This document shows positions 1-8,248 of a DNA stretch of 45,808 bases, piece after piece. Location: assembly GCA_029267635.1 (NCBI GenBank), contig JAJUIK010000017.1, positions 1 to 45,808 of the forward strand. The letters are read 5' to 3'. Made by a program: the position numbers and the translations under genes. The notes under the pieces are model-generated. The model saw only the letters and a list, made by a program, of their open reading frames with translations. It was not told the DNA's origin and did not search any database. Each line of letters begins with the position of its first letter. Position 1 is the first letter of the stretch. Source of the stretch: Moraxellaceae bacterium. GTDB taxonomy: Bacteria > Pseudomonadota > Gammaproteobacteria > Pseudomonadales > Moraxellaceae.

Positions 1-77
1 CACCGCTGCGTTTTAATGCGCTGTCCGGTTTTAATCTGGAAGTGGTGGAATACGTCACAGCAGAACAATCGAATTAA
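1..77 (+). CDS. 3' end of an unidentified gene (partial)
   Basis: A reading frame entering from the left edge (first complete codon at base 3) ends with TAA at 75-77. It encodes a tail ending LSGFNLEVVEYVTAEQSN. The pattern of small residues followed by GFxLEVVExV recalls the stretch after the NNPxK motif of GTP cyclohydrolase II proteins, but 24 residues are too few for a family call and the rest of the gene lies outside the window. The next start codon follows 32 bases later. Confidence 0.4.
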   Translation, partial: PLRFNALSGFNLEVVEYVTAEQSN

Positions 78-109
78 TTGATAACCAACTGAATAAAATA
101 GAGGTATTT

Positions 110-457
110 ATGGCTATTCGCCGTATTGAAGGTTTATTGCACCTCGCGAGCGTCTGTCCGAAACCGGTCGGGTGGAAAATGGTGCCAGCAGCTTAAGCCG
201 GGCTTCCAATTTTATGCAGTTTACCCAGGATATTATGCCTACCTCACGGGTGGTTTATCATTCGATTATGGGCAATAAGCAGAGGACGACGGATCAGGCT
301 CGGATGACCGATGGTATTGTACCGTATCAAAGTTCGCATCTGGACCATGCGCAATCGGAACTGATCATTCAGGGCGGACATTCGATTCCAGACCACGCCC
401 GAGGCAATCTTGGAATTACGCCGGATTCTGCATCAGCCTTTGCAAGCCAAACCATAG
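110..457 (+). pseudogene. alpha/beta-hydrolase (lipase-like) C-terminal remnant, frameshifted
   Basis: An ATG at 110 behind a GAGG-type ribosome site opens a frame that dies at 194-196. In another frame, from about 142, a typical C-terminal part of an Acinetobacter-type alpha/beta-hydrolase is readable: a YHSIMGN segment, then DGIVPYQSSHLD (the acidic-residue loop) and SELIIQGGHS, which carries the likely catalytic histidine. Just after this the frame shifts by one base near 388-389, and the expected tail TTPEAILELRRIL continues in the other frame to a TAG at 455-457. The N-terminal half with the nucleophile serine is missing, so this is a deletion remnant with at least one further frameshift rather than a working enzyme. 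A sequencing error could explain the second shift but not the missing half. Confidence 0.65.
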
Positions 458-571
458 TCAGTACACGGTTGCAGGCTGAGAATCTCGCCCCAAGCGATTT
501 ATAACCAGTCTGCCTTGAAGTGTATCTGCTCTGGATTCCATCTGGTTACCTGATTGTTTTTCCACCTCAGG

Positions 572-745
572 GAGCAATACATCGCTTGGCTGGATGGACG
601 CGTAGCCTCCTTAAAAGAATTTATGCAACAAAACCTTTCTTGAGCCGGCGTTCGTGTTACTGGCGCGTTACCAGACCATGTTTTGGTTGCAAAGATTGCA
701 TCAAATACGCACACCGCTTTACGCAGCTTCATGGAGAATTCATAA
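572..745 (+). pseudogene. possible remnant of an unknown protein-coding gene
   Basis: One frame reads EQYIAWLDGRVASLKEF, continues to a TGA at 641-643, and then resumes as VRVTGALPDHVLVAKIAS to a TAA at 743-745. The composition on both sides of the single stop looks like real protein. I cannot assign a family. It lies between the hydrolase remnant and the small gene at 779, which suggests that this whole left flank is decaying. A chance open frame is the alternative. Confidence 0.22.
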
Positions 746-778
746 AGTAACGTTCATCTACCCTAAGGAAGAAGTGAG

Positions 779-1207
779 ATGCCTCCATGCTTAAAAATGG
801 CTGAGAGAATTTATCAGAGTGTAAAGGAAAAGAAAGGGTTTACAGATGATCCGGTTGAAGACTTGAATAATTTGATGAGTGAACTGAGAAATTCAATTAA
901 AGGGACTGAAATCAGGCTGGCATGTAACTATATCGATTTTGCCGAGTTGATGGTAAAACCGGTGCAGGAATCCAAACTCAAATTGGATTTGAGCCTGATT
1001 CCCAAGAGTCGTAATTCTCAGGAGTTTATTTTGTGGTTGGCAGCCTTTATTGAAAAAATCACCATCAATGAGCAAAAAGAACCGGCACCCATCCGTAGCC
1101 GTAACTGGATGAGTTTGCCGGCTTATGCGTATGAAGAAAACGAAACGCCATCAACACCGGTGGAAAATAATGGTGAGGAAATTATTCAGTACTTTAAGAA
1201 TAAGTAA
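779..1207 (+). CDS. hypothetical protein, 142 aa
   Basis: The open frame starts at an ATG behind AAGGAAG with suitable spacing, so the start is well supported. The product has 142 residues, is charged, and has no signal peptide or membrane segment. The first 50 residues (AERIYQSVKEKKGF through LMSELRNSIKG) look helical. A short hydrophobic stretch EFILWLAAFIEKI lies near residue 80, and the C-terminus is acidic and proline-containing (ETPSTPVENNGEE). I recognise no family. It stands alone between decayed DNA and a convergent CinA-like gene, so the context gives no functional hint. It is likely cytoplasmic. Confidence 0.65.
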   Translation: MPPCLKMAERIYQSVKEKKGFTDDPVEDLNNLMSELRNSIKGTEIRLACNYIDFAELMVKPVQESKLKLDLSLIPKSRNSQEFILWLAAFIEKITINEQKEPAPIRSRNWMSLPAYAYEENETPSTPVENNGEEIIQYFKNK

Positions 1208-1320
1208 GGCTTTATTATATTTTTGATTGAAGTGGTATTTATTGGATTGTTGTTTAATTATTAAATGAAATGTGGTATTTAAACCTGGTTTTTTATTTTA
1301 TTAGGGGGCATATTCATATA

Positions 1321-1827
1321 TTAAATTTCTTTGTCTTCTATAATTTGGATAATATTTTTGGTTATGTCATTGAGCAGGCTTTTGAGTTTGTTTTCTGGCA
1401 ATCCGGTAAAATAGCAGCGAAAATTATGCAGTCGGTTTTGGTACCAGATTGAGTAAAAAAATGTACCGACCGGTTTTTCTTTGGTTTCCGAGCCACCTTT
1501 TTTTAATAGTCCTGTACAGGCAATATACAAATCGGCGTTAAAGAATCTTTTGCCTTGATGGATCATTTCCTCTGTGACGGGCATGGATTCAGCCGTATAT
1601 TTTTCAATAAGTTGCTGGGAAATTCCCAGCACGTTTTCTTTGACCTTGAGGTCATAACAGACCAGACTCCCGATGAGAATTTTTCCGGAAAAAGGACTGA
1701 GCGAGAACTGATAAGCCAAATAACCCGCCGAAGCACTTTCAAAAAAAGCCACCTTGATCTTTTTCTGGGCCAATTGTTCACAACACTGATTAAACATACG
1801 CAATCCTGGTCTTATTGTTTCTAGCAT
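1321..1827 (-). CDS. CinA C-terminal-like (nicotinamide-nucleotide amidohydrolase family) protein
   Basis: The 168-residue product covers a single CinA C-terminal/PncC domain. This family deamidates nicotinamide mononucleotide to nicotinic acid mononucleotide in pyridine-nucleotide recycling. Family landmarks visible in order are AFFESASAG near residue 30 (the canonical form is AESCTGG), SLVCYDLKVKENVLGI, PVTEEMIHQG, then ACTGLLKKGG and KPVGTFF near residues 107-125. The active-site loop is altered: ESASAG replaces ESCTGG, although the Ser-Ala-Gly core is retained. Activity may therefore differ or be lost. No N-terminal MoCF domain is present, as in stand-alone PncC proteins. The gene is monocistronic and convergent with the 779 gene. 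The family call is firm; the enzymatic function is inferred. Confidence 0.75.
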   Translation of the reverse strand: MLETIRPGLRMFNQCCEQLAQKKIKVAFFESASAGYLAYQFSLSPFSGKILIGSLVCYDLKVKENVLGISQQLIEKYTAESMPVTEEMIHQGKRFFNADLYIACTGLLKKGGSETKEKPVGTFFYSIWYQNRLHNFRCYFTGLPENKLKSLLNDITKNIIQIIEDKEI

Positions 1828-2104
1828 AATGATTTTTTAATGAAGGGGAAGTTTATATTGTTACCGCTGTTTATTTATTGTTGTGAATTGATGAGAAAAA
1901 CATGGTTTTAAGTTTGGTATAGGTTAATTAAATAAATTAATTCAAAAAGTAAATGTGTAAACCCTGTTTTTGATTTAATAATTTGAATTTTATATATATT
2001 ATGAATTGATGCCAAGATTGATTAACCTGTTTTCACAAAAACCCTATAGGTATCAATAAAAGCTCACGTAAGGTATTTCTATATTTCTAATTCGGAGAAT
2101 AGAA
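1828..2104. other. AT-rich divergent intergenic region
   Basis: This gap separates the divergently transcribed CinA-like gene and the iron/redox-enzyme gene and should hold both promoters. It is very AT-rich with runs such as TTTTATATATATTATG. The GGAGA ribosome site for the right-hand gene lies at about 2095-2099. I see no convincing operator. Confidence 0.4.
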
Positions 2105-3544
2105 ATGACCATGATTGTCAAAGACAGGTTATTAAATATAATACAGGGACAGCATAATAGTTATCATGAACTGATGGTTTTCTTTTTGGACCCGAATGTT
2201 TGTGAATATGAAAAAGAAAAAAAATCAATCAATTTTCTGAATAAAGAACTGAATAGCCTGGATTTACAATCAGTTGAATTTCCGGCAGATCTCACGCAGA
2301 TGCAACCATGGTTTCTGCTGGAGAATCAAAAAATCGGAGCACAATATCAAGATTATTTGAGCCGGCGTGAGCTCGGAGGCGGACGGGAATATTTTCATCA
2401 TATTGGCGAGGCATTTGAGTTTCTAATCAAAATTGCACCGATCAAAAAAGTGGATGGGGCGTGGTTGTATCGTGCGCTGCAATACTGGAATGATCCTGTT
2501 TTTCATGAACTGATCCTGATCTATCTGGAAGAGCTGGGCCTGGGCCGGAAAAAATCCAACCATGTCTGTATCTATGATGATCTGTTGCGGATGCTGGGCT
2601 TACAGGATTGCGATTTTATGCTGGAGGATGAGTATTATCATCATGCTGCAGTCCAGCTGGCCTTGGCTTATGCACCACCGGAATTGCTCCCCGAAATCAT
2701 CGGCTTTAATTTAGGCTATGAACAATTGCCTTTGCATTTGCTGATTACCAATGTGGAACTGGGCGAACTCGGTATCGATGCGAAATATTTTAATCTGCAT
2801 ATCACCATTGATAACCTAGATAGTGGCCATGCGCATAAAGCGATTCAGGTACTCGACAAATTTTCTAATAAATACAAAGATAAAGATCTTTTTTTTACTA
2901 AGTTAAAGCGTGGTTATGCGCTGAACCAGCAGGGGATGACCTCAAGCAAAATTATCCAGAATTTAAATACCGAACAGATGGTTTATAAAATTTTTAAAAG
3001 AAAAGCCCAGATCGGCCAGTTCATTCATCAGGATAAATCCCAGTTTGGCCATCAATCAATTAATCAGTGGCTTGCCCATCCCGAACAGATTGAACCATTC
3101 ATCCAGCACCTAATTGAGAAACAATGGATTCAACTCAACAGCGATCCTGAACACAGTCCATTCTGGCGCATGATCAGTCATGAAGACGGCAAAATGTATG
3201 GTGTCTTTAGCCAGGCAGAAAGGCAAATGATTCATGACTGGATGGCCGGGGATAGTTCACATTGCAGCACTTTTCTGCCTTATGACAGCCTGATCAATAA
3301 TGATCAGCATCTGCATCCCTACCTTTGTGACTATTTTGCCGACAGTGAACTGGAATGCCTGCAGCGCCGGGTCGATCAGGCCGGCAACCTGGCCTATAAA
3401 ATTTGCAAATTGATTCCTTTCCTCGCCCCCGGTGTGCATCACAAAAGCATTGGCCTATGGAGTACGCAAAAGTGTGTGGAATTCTTATTTCCCTATCTGG
3501 TGCAGCAACCGATGGCCAAACAGGGCCTGAATTCTAACCCATGA
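2105..3544 (+). CDS. iron-containing redox enzyme family protein (heme-oxygenase-like fold)
   Basis: This 479-residue cytoplasmic protein has no signal peptide. The central part, roughly residues 95-260, matches what I know of the iron-containing redox/heme-oxygenase-like di-iron family: GGGREYFHHIGEAFEFL, HELILIYLEELGLG, EYYHHAAVQLALAYAPPELL, IGFNLGYEQLPLHLL and NLDSGHAHKA. Glutamates and histidines are spaced as expected for metal ligands on a helical bundle. The last 200 residues form a separate region with several His, Cys and Trp residues that I cannot name. The ATG follows GGAGAATAGAA. Another ATG two codons in (2111) is possible. The gene ends 39 bases before katE on the same strand, which suggests co-expression and an oxidative-stress role. 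The substrate is unknown. Confidence 0.72.
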   Translation: MTMIVKDRLLNIIQGQHNSYHELMVFFLDPNVCEYEKEKKSINFLNKELNSLDLQSVEFPADLTQMQPWFLLENQKIGAQYQDYLSRRELGGGREYFHHIGEAFEFLIKIAPIKKVDGAWLYRALQYWNDPVFHELILIYLEELGLGRKKSNHVCIYDDLLRMLGLQDCDFMLEDEYYHHAAVQLALAYAPPELLPEIIGFNLGYEQLPLHLLITNVELGELGIDAKYFNLHITIDNLDSGHAHKAIQVLDKFSNKYKDKDLFFTKLKRGYALNQQGMTSSKIIQNLNTEQMVYKIFKRKAQIGQFIHQDKSQFGHQSINQWLAHPEQIEPFIQHLIEKQWIQLNSDPEHSPFWRMISHEDGKMYGVFSQAERQMIHDWMAGDSSHCSTFLPYDSLINNDQHLHPYLCDYFADSELECLQRRVDQAGNLAYKICKLIPFLAPGVHHKSIGLWSTQKCVEFLFPYLVQQPMAKQGLNSNP

Positions 3545-3583
3545 CCCATTGAGCACCCTTAACCCATTAAAAAAGGTAATCCT

Positions 3584-5686
3584 ATGAAAAATAAAAAACC
3601 AGCAGAAAACAAAAATCACCCAACTCAAAAAAGCGAGCAGCTGGATCAGTTCCGGGTGGATGCGACGGATCAGGCCTTGACCACCAATCAGGGCGTCAAA
3701 ATTGCCGACAACCAGAATAGTTTGCGAGCGGGTATCCGTGGCTCGACGTTACTGGAAGATTTTATATTGCGGGAAAAAATTACCCATTTTGACCATGAAC
3801 GGATTCCGGAACGTATCGTACATGCCCGAGGCGTAGGGGCACATGGTTATTTCCGTGCCTATCCCGGCAATGAACGTTTTACCAAGGCCGGTTTTCTTAC
3901 CGATCCGGAGATTGAAACGCCTATTTTTGTGCGGTTTTCGACAGTACAGGGACCGCGTGGTTCCGCCGATACGGTACGTGATATTCGCGGTTTTGCCATC
4001 AAATTTTATACTCAGGAAGGCAACTACGATCTGGTCGGCAACAATGTACCAGTGTTTTTTGTGCAAGATGGCATTAAGTTTCCCGATTTCGTACATGCCG
4101 TCAAACCTGAGCCGCACACCGAAGTACCGACCGGCGGATCGGCACATGACACCTTTTGGGATTTTGTCTCACTGGTGCCGGAGTCTGCGCATACCGTGAT
4201 CTGGGCGATGTCAGACCGTGCGATTCCCCGTAGTTTACGTGCGATACAAGGGTTTGGTGTGCATACCTTTCGTTTAATCGATGCACAAAACAAAGCGCGG
4301 TTTGTAAAGTTCCATTGGACACCAAAACAGGGTTTACAGGCGTTGCTATGGGATGAAGCACAAAAACTTTCCGGCAAAGATCCGGATTTTCATCGCCGCG
4401 ATCTGCATGATGCGATTGAACAAGGCATGTATCCAGAATGGGAACTCGGGGTACAAATTGTCGAAGAAGAAGATGAAATGAGCTTCGATTTTGATTTGCT
4501 CGATCCGACTAAAATTATTCCGGAAGAACTGGTGCCGGTGACGCCTCTGGGCCGCTTTGTGCTGAACCGGAACGTGGACAATTTCTTTGCGGAGATTGAA
4601 CAGGTGGCCTTTTGTCCGGGGCATATTGTGCCGGGGATTGATTTTACGAATGACCCCCTATTACAGGCGCGTCTGTTTTCCTATACCGATACCCAGCTAA
4701 GCCGTTTGGGCGGGCCGAATTTTCACCAGATTCCGATCAATCAGCCGGTTTGTCCCTTCCACAATAATCAGCGCGATGCCATGCACCAGATGCGGGTATT
4801 TCAGGGACAGGCGTCCTATCAACCCAACTCGATTGATGACAACTGGCCGGTAGAGACACCACCGGCAGCAGCCCATGGTGGTTTTGAAAGTTATCAGGAA
4901 CGTATTGACGGGCATAAGATCCGCCAAAGAAGCGATTCATTTTCCGATCATTTCTCACAGGCGCGTCTGTACTATAAAAGTCTGTCCGCGCATGAACAAA
5001 AGCATGTGGTGGATGCCTATACCTTTGAGTTGGCCAAAGTGCAACGTCCGCATATTCGTGAAAGGCAGGTACAGGAAATCCTGGCCAATATTGACCTCGA
5101 ACTTGCGCAGCGCGTTGGACATAACCTGGGCATTGAAGTACCTGACCGGACCGCTGAATTTAAAAAGTCAGCAATACAAATGTCGGCCAAACTGTCGATG
5201 CAAGCCTTTATGCCGCAAGATATTCAGGGACGTAAAATTGCAGTGTTGATTCATGATCAGGTACAGCTTGAGAATCTTGAACGGATCAAGAACTGGGCCA
5301 GTCAGGAAAAGGCCGTGGTGCATTTGCTGACCCCGACGGTTGCGGCGGTCAAAGATGCGAAAGGTGGCATGATTCCTTCCGATGGCATGCAAAAGGCGGA
5401 GCCTTCAGTTGCCTACGATGCCGTGATTATTGCAGATGGCGAAAATCTGCAAGAAGTCACCCAGGATGGGGTGACTCGCCATTATCTGCTCGAAGCCTAC
5501 AAGCATTTAAAACCGCTGGTGTTCTTGGGAGATAAATCGGCATTATTTAAGCAACTCGGTTTGACGGCCGATGCAGGCACCTTGCAGCAAAATGATTTTA
5601 TACAGGTGGCGGAACAATTCAAACAACTGCTGCTAGAGCATCGTGTCTGGTCCAGAGAACCTGCGGCCGCTGCAATTCCGGCTTAA
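3584..5686 (+). CDS. katE: monofunctional catalase, large-subunit (clade 2, HPII-type)
   Basis: The 700-residue length fits large-subunit catalases. The order is a charged N-terminal arm, then ERIVHARGVGAHG near residue 80 with the distal catalytic histidine, VRFSTVQGPRGSADTVRD, LVGNNVPVFFVQD with the distal asparagine, and RLFSYTDTQLSRLG near residue 365 with the proximal heme-ligand tyrosine. The C-terminal 150 residues, starting GRKIAVLIHD, form the class-I-glutamine-amidotransferase-like flavodoxin domain that marks this clade. The enzyme converts hydrogen peroxide to water and oxygen in the cytoplasm. The start is the ATG after AAAAAGGTAATCCT. It follows the iron/redox gene closely and is ended by a clear hairpin terminator. 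All key residues appear intact. Confidence 0.97.
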   Translation: MKNKKPAENKNHPTQKSEQLDQFRVDATDQALTTNQGVKIADNQNSLRAGIRGSTLLEDFILREKITHFDHERIPERIVHARGVGAHGYFRAYPGNERFTKAGFLTDPEIETPIFVRFSTVQGPRGSADTVRDIRGFAIKFYTQEGNYDLVGNNVPVFFVQDGIKFPDFVHAVKPEPHTEVPTGGSAHDTFWDFVSLVPESAHTVIWAMSDRAIPRSLRAIQGFGVHTFRLIDAQNKARFVKFHWTPKQGLQALLWDEAQKLSGKDPDFHRRDLHDAIEQGMYPEWELGVQIVEEEDEMSFDFDLLDPTKIIPEELVPVTPLGRFVLNRNVDNFFAEIEQVAFCPGHIVPGIDFTNDPLLQARLFSYTDTQLSRLGGPNFHQIPINQPVCPFHNNQRDAMHQMRVFQGQASYQPNSIDDNWPVETPPAAAHGGFESYQERIDGHKIRQRSDSFSDHFSQARLYYKSLSAHEQKHVVDAYTFELAKVQRPHIRERQVQEILANIDLELAQRVGHNLGIEVPDRTAEFKKSAIQMSAKLSMQAFMPQDIQGRKIAVLIHDQVQLENLERIKNWASQEKAVVHLLTPTVAAVKDAKGGMIPSDGMQKAEPSVAYDAVIIADGENLQEVTQDGVTRHYLLEAYKHLKPLVFLGDKSALFKQLGLTADAGTLQQNDFIQVAEQFKQLLLEHRVWSREPAAAAIPA

Positions 5687-5699
5687 TCTGATGCATTGA

Positions 5700-5722
5700 A
5701 AGCTCCCGCAGGGAGCTTTTTT
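5700..5722 (+). terminator. rho-independent terminator after katE
   Basis: AGCTCCC and GGGAGCT pair around a three-base GCA loop and are followed by six T residues. It lies 15 bases after the katE stop codon. Confidence 0.88.
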
Positions 5723-5866
5723 AAATTCATTTTTGAACTGGGTATTCTCAACAGGGTATTTCAGTATCTTAAAGAGGTATTTATCGCAAAGAAAATTATT
5801 TTATTATCGTTATAAAGTCATTAATTATTCTTCTAAAGTCTATTTTTATTTTTATCCGGAAAAACA

Positions 5867-6841
5867 TTATGCACTGGCAGTAATTTTAACCAGTACCAGA
5901 GCAATCCGTTCAATATGGGTATAAGCGGGTTGTTCTAATTCCTCGCCAAATACATCCGGGTCGATTTCTTCATAATTCCATTGAAAACCCGGATAATCCT
6001 GCATCAGGTTTTGCAGGGCAATGAAGAATTTATTGCCTTGCTCATGAATGGCAATGCCTGTATATAAAAAGAGATGGCCTGATGAATGCAGTCGGGGAAT
6101 GCCCTGTTTTAAAATGTGAAAGGCTAAATCTGTCCCATCCATTTCATTTCCACCATGTCGATATTGCCGCTCATGCCGATCCATTAAATAGGGTGGATTG
6201 GCAATAATCAGGTCAAATTTTCCGGTCAGATTTTTAAATAGATTACTCTGCAACGGATAAATATGGTTTAAGCCTGCAAAATGGCTATTGATATAACTGT
6301 AAAATAGGGCCTTGGGATTAATATCGGTGACCAGAATTTCTGAAATTTCCGGATAATGTCTGGCCAGGGTGACGGCAGCAGAGGATGCTCCACAACAGAG
6401 TTCCACCGCACGGCTAAAATGATGCGGCACAGTGCTGAGATACTGGTTCAGATGATAAGCAAAACGATAGGTATCCGGGCCAAAAAATACCGCATCCTGC
6501 TCCAGTGTCGGAAAAGCCGAATGAATAAAAAGGTCCTGTCCCAAGGACGCCACGCGGATCTGGCTGCGCCATTGTTCCTGTTCTAAGCGGATCAGTTGCG
6601 CCTCTTGCAGGCGGCTAAATACTTCCGGATCCAGTGCGTTGGCTTGGAAGGGTAAATTCCAGCCAAAAATATCGCGCAAGCTTTTGCCGAGGGTTCCTTG
6701 TTGTTGTTTTCTGTGCAAGATGCGCTGATGCGATAAAGGTGTGATGACAGTAAATTGATATTCTTGTGCTTTCAGACACTTGAGCAAGCTCACCAGAGCT
6801 TGCTGTTGTTGGGTCTGTGGTAGATCAATGCTCTGGTTCAT
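5867..6841 (-). CDS. class-I SAM-dependent methyltransferase (HemK/RlmG-like small-domain type)
   Basis: The 324-residue protein has an N-terminal substrate-recognition half with no clear motif and a C-terminal methyltransferase-small domain. Motif I is AVELCCGASSAAVTLA near residue 143, the acidic loop is ILVTDINPKAL, and the catalytic tetrapeptide is NPPY (IIANPPYLMDR) near residue 215. NPPY is typical of enzymes that methylate planar nitrogen in glutamine, adenine or guanine, so a translation-factor or rRNA target is plausible, but the substrate cannot be read from sequence. The ATG is at 6841. The gene is 30 bases downstream of the SDR gene on the same strand, which suggests one transcript. 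Confidence 0.8.
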   Translation of the reverse strand: MNQSIDLPQTQQQQALVSLLKCLKAQEYQFTVITPLSHQRILHRKQQQGTLGKSLRDIFGWNLPFQANALDPEVFSRLQEAQLIRLEQEQWRSQIRVASLGQDLFIHSAFPTLEQDAVFFGPDTYRFAYHLNQYLSTVPHHFSRAVELCCGASSAAVTLARHYPEISEILVTDINPKALFYSYINSHFAGLNHIYPLQSNLFKNLTGKFDLIIANPPYLMDRHERQYRHGGNEMDGTDLAFHILKQGIPRLHSSGHLFLYTGIAIHEQGNKFFIALQNLMQDYPGFQWNYEEIDPDVFGEELEQPAYTHIERIALVLVKITASA

Positions 6842-6871
6842 GTCTGATTTCCCGATTCTGATAGGATGAAT

Positions 6872-7759
6872 TCAACCATTGACGATTTCACCGCCATTGA
6901 CATGGATAACCTGACCACTGATATAACTGGCGTCATCTGAGGCTAAAAACAGATAGGCAGGCGCCACTTCACTGGGCTGTCCCATTCTGCCCATGGGGGT
7001 ATGCTTGCCAAATTCGGCCACGGTTTGGGCATCGAAACTGCTGGGAATTAAAGGTGTCCAGATCGGGCCAGGCGCCACGGCGTTCACCCGGATGCCTTTT
7101 TTCTGTTTTAGCAAGTTGGTGGATAAACTGCGAGTAAACGTCGTGATCGCACCTTTGCTGCTGGCATAATCTATCAGTTCATCATGGCCGCGATAACTGG
7201 TAATGCTGGTGGTGTTAATAATGCTATCGCCTTCATGCAAATGCGGCAGAACTTGCTGGGTCAGGTAAAAGAGCGCAAAGAAGTTGGTTTGAAAGGTTTT
7301 TTCCAGCTGACTGTGATTAATCGCGCTGAGATCGGATTGCGGATATTGCACGCCGGCATTGTTAATCAGAATATTAATATGACCAAAAGTTTTTAATGTT
7401 TGCTCCACACTCTGCTCGGCCATCGCGAGATCATTGATATCGCCTTGCAATAACAAACATTGCTGACCTTCATTTTCAACCAGCTGTTTGGTTCTTTCAG
7501 CATCCTGCTGTTCTTGTAAATAAATAATCGCAATATCCGCACCTTCACGGGCAAAAAGAACCGCAATCGAGCGACCAATGCCGCTGTCTCCACCACTAAT
7601 CAATGCGACTTTTCCCTGTAATTGATGGCTGCCCTGATGGTTTTTTTTAATGATTTCAGGCTGAGGATGCATCTGTCCTTGTTCACCCGGTTGTTGTGCT
7701 TGGGTTTGTGCCGGTGCAGACGTCGGATAATGGTTTTTGCTGTCGTGGTTATTGTCCAT
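6872..7759 (-). CDS. SDR family oxidoreductase (general-stress type, YghA-like)
   Basis: This is a 295-residue short-chain dehydrogenase. A 45-residue Gln/His/Pro-rich N-terminal arm precedes the Rossmann domain, as in the YghA/general-stress-protein-39 group. Visible motifs are the NAD(P) glycine motif ISGGDSGIGRS near residue 55, NNAGVQ near 130, and the catalytic Ser and Tyr-x3-Lys in TSITSY and DYASSKG near 178-196. GPIWTPL and the C-terminal ISGQVIHVNGGEIVNG follow. It probably reduces or oxidises aldehydes or sugars with NADPH or NADH in the cytosol. It is the first gene of a pair with the methyltransferase. The presence of katE and KGG genes nearby supports a stress-response role. Confidence 0.88.
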   Translation of the reverse strand: MDNNHDSKNHYPTSAPAQTQAQQPGEQGQMHPQPEIIKKNHQGSHQLQGKVALISGGDSGIGRSIAVLFAREGADIAIIYLQEQQDAERTKQLVENEGQQCLLLQGDINDLAMAEQSVEQTLKTFGHINILINNAGVQYPQSDLSAINHSQLEKTFQTNFFALFYLTQQVLPHLHEGDSIINTTSITSYRGHDELIDYASSKGAITTFTRSLSTNLLKQKKGIRVNAVAPGPIWTPLIPSSFDAQTVAEFGKHTPMGRMGQPSEVAPAYLFLASDDASYISGQVIHVNGGEIVNG

Positions 7760-8248
7760 ATTTATTTGCCTGTTTATTTGCTTAATTTTTCGTTTGACCC
7801 TATAGAGAGCTGAATCAATAAACGCGATGATGCTATGAAAAACTGTACAGTTGAGTTGCTAAATGGTTTTGATTGGTTTTTTTTGTAGTCTTAGGTATAT
7901 GAGTGTAAGGAAATATAATCATTTTATAGAAGTGTTTAGATTGGACATTTATTTCTGATTTTCTGAATATTTTATTTTAATACTGTGGTTGTTTAATCTG
8001 TATTGTTCTGCTTGAGTAAGAAATATAAGCATAATGATAGTATAAGTTGATTTTTTATTGACTGATTATTTTTTGGTTGAATGAGATTTCTTTAAATAAC
8101 CTGTTGTTATTTTATTTTTCTGATTATTTATAGATACATTCCAAACTAGTGATACAAAGCGGCGCTGGGTAAATTATTTTCTATCTTTTATCGTTAAATC
8201 TGTCCGAGATGAATGACAAAATATAATTTATAAAAGGAAGATAGAATT
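7760..8248. other. AT-rich divergent intergenic region
   Basis: About 490 bases separate the divergent SDR and KGG genes. The stretch is strongly AT-rich with many T-runs and no open frame of note. It presumably holds both promoters. A ribosome site AAAAGGAAG lies just before the KGG ATG. No repeat, RNA gene or clear operator was recognised. Confidence 0.4.
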
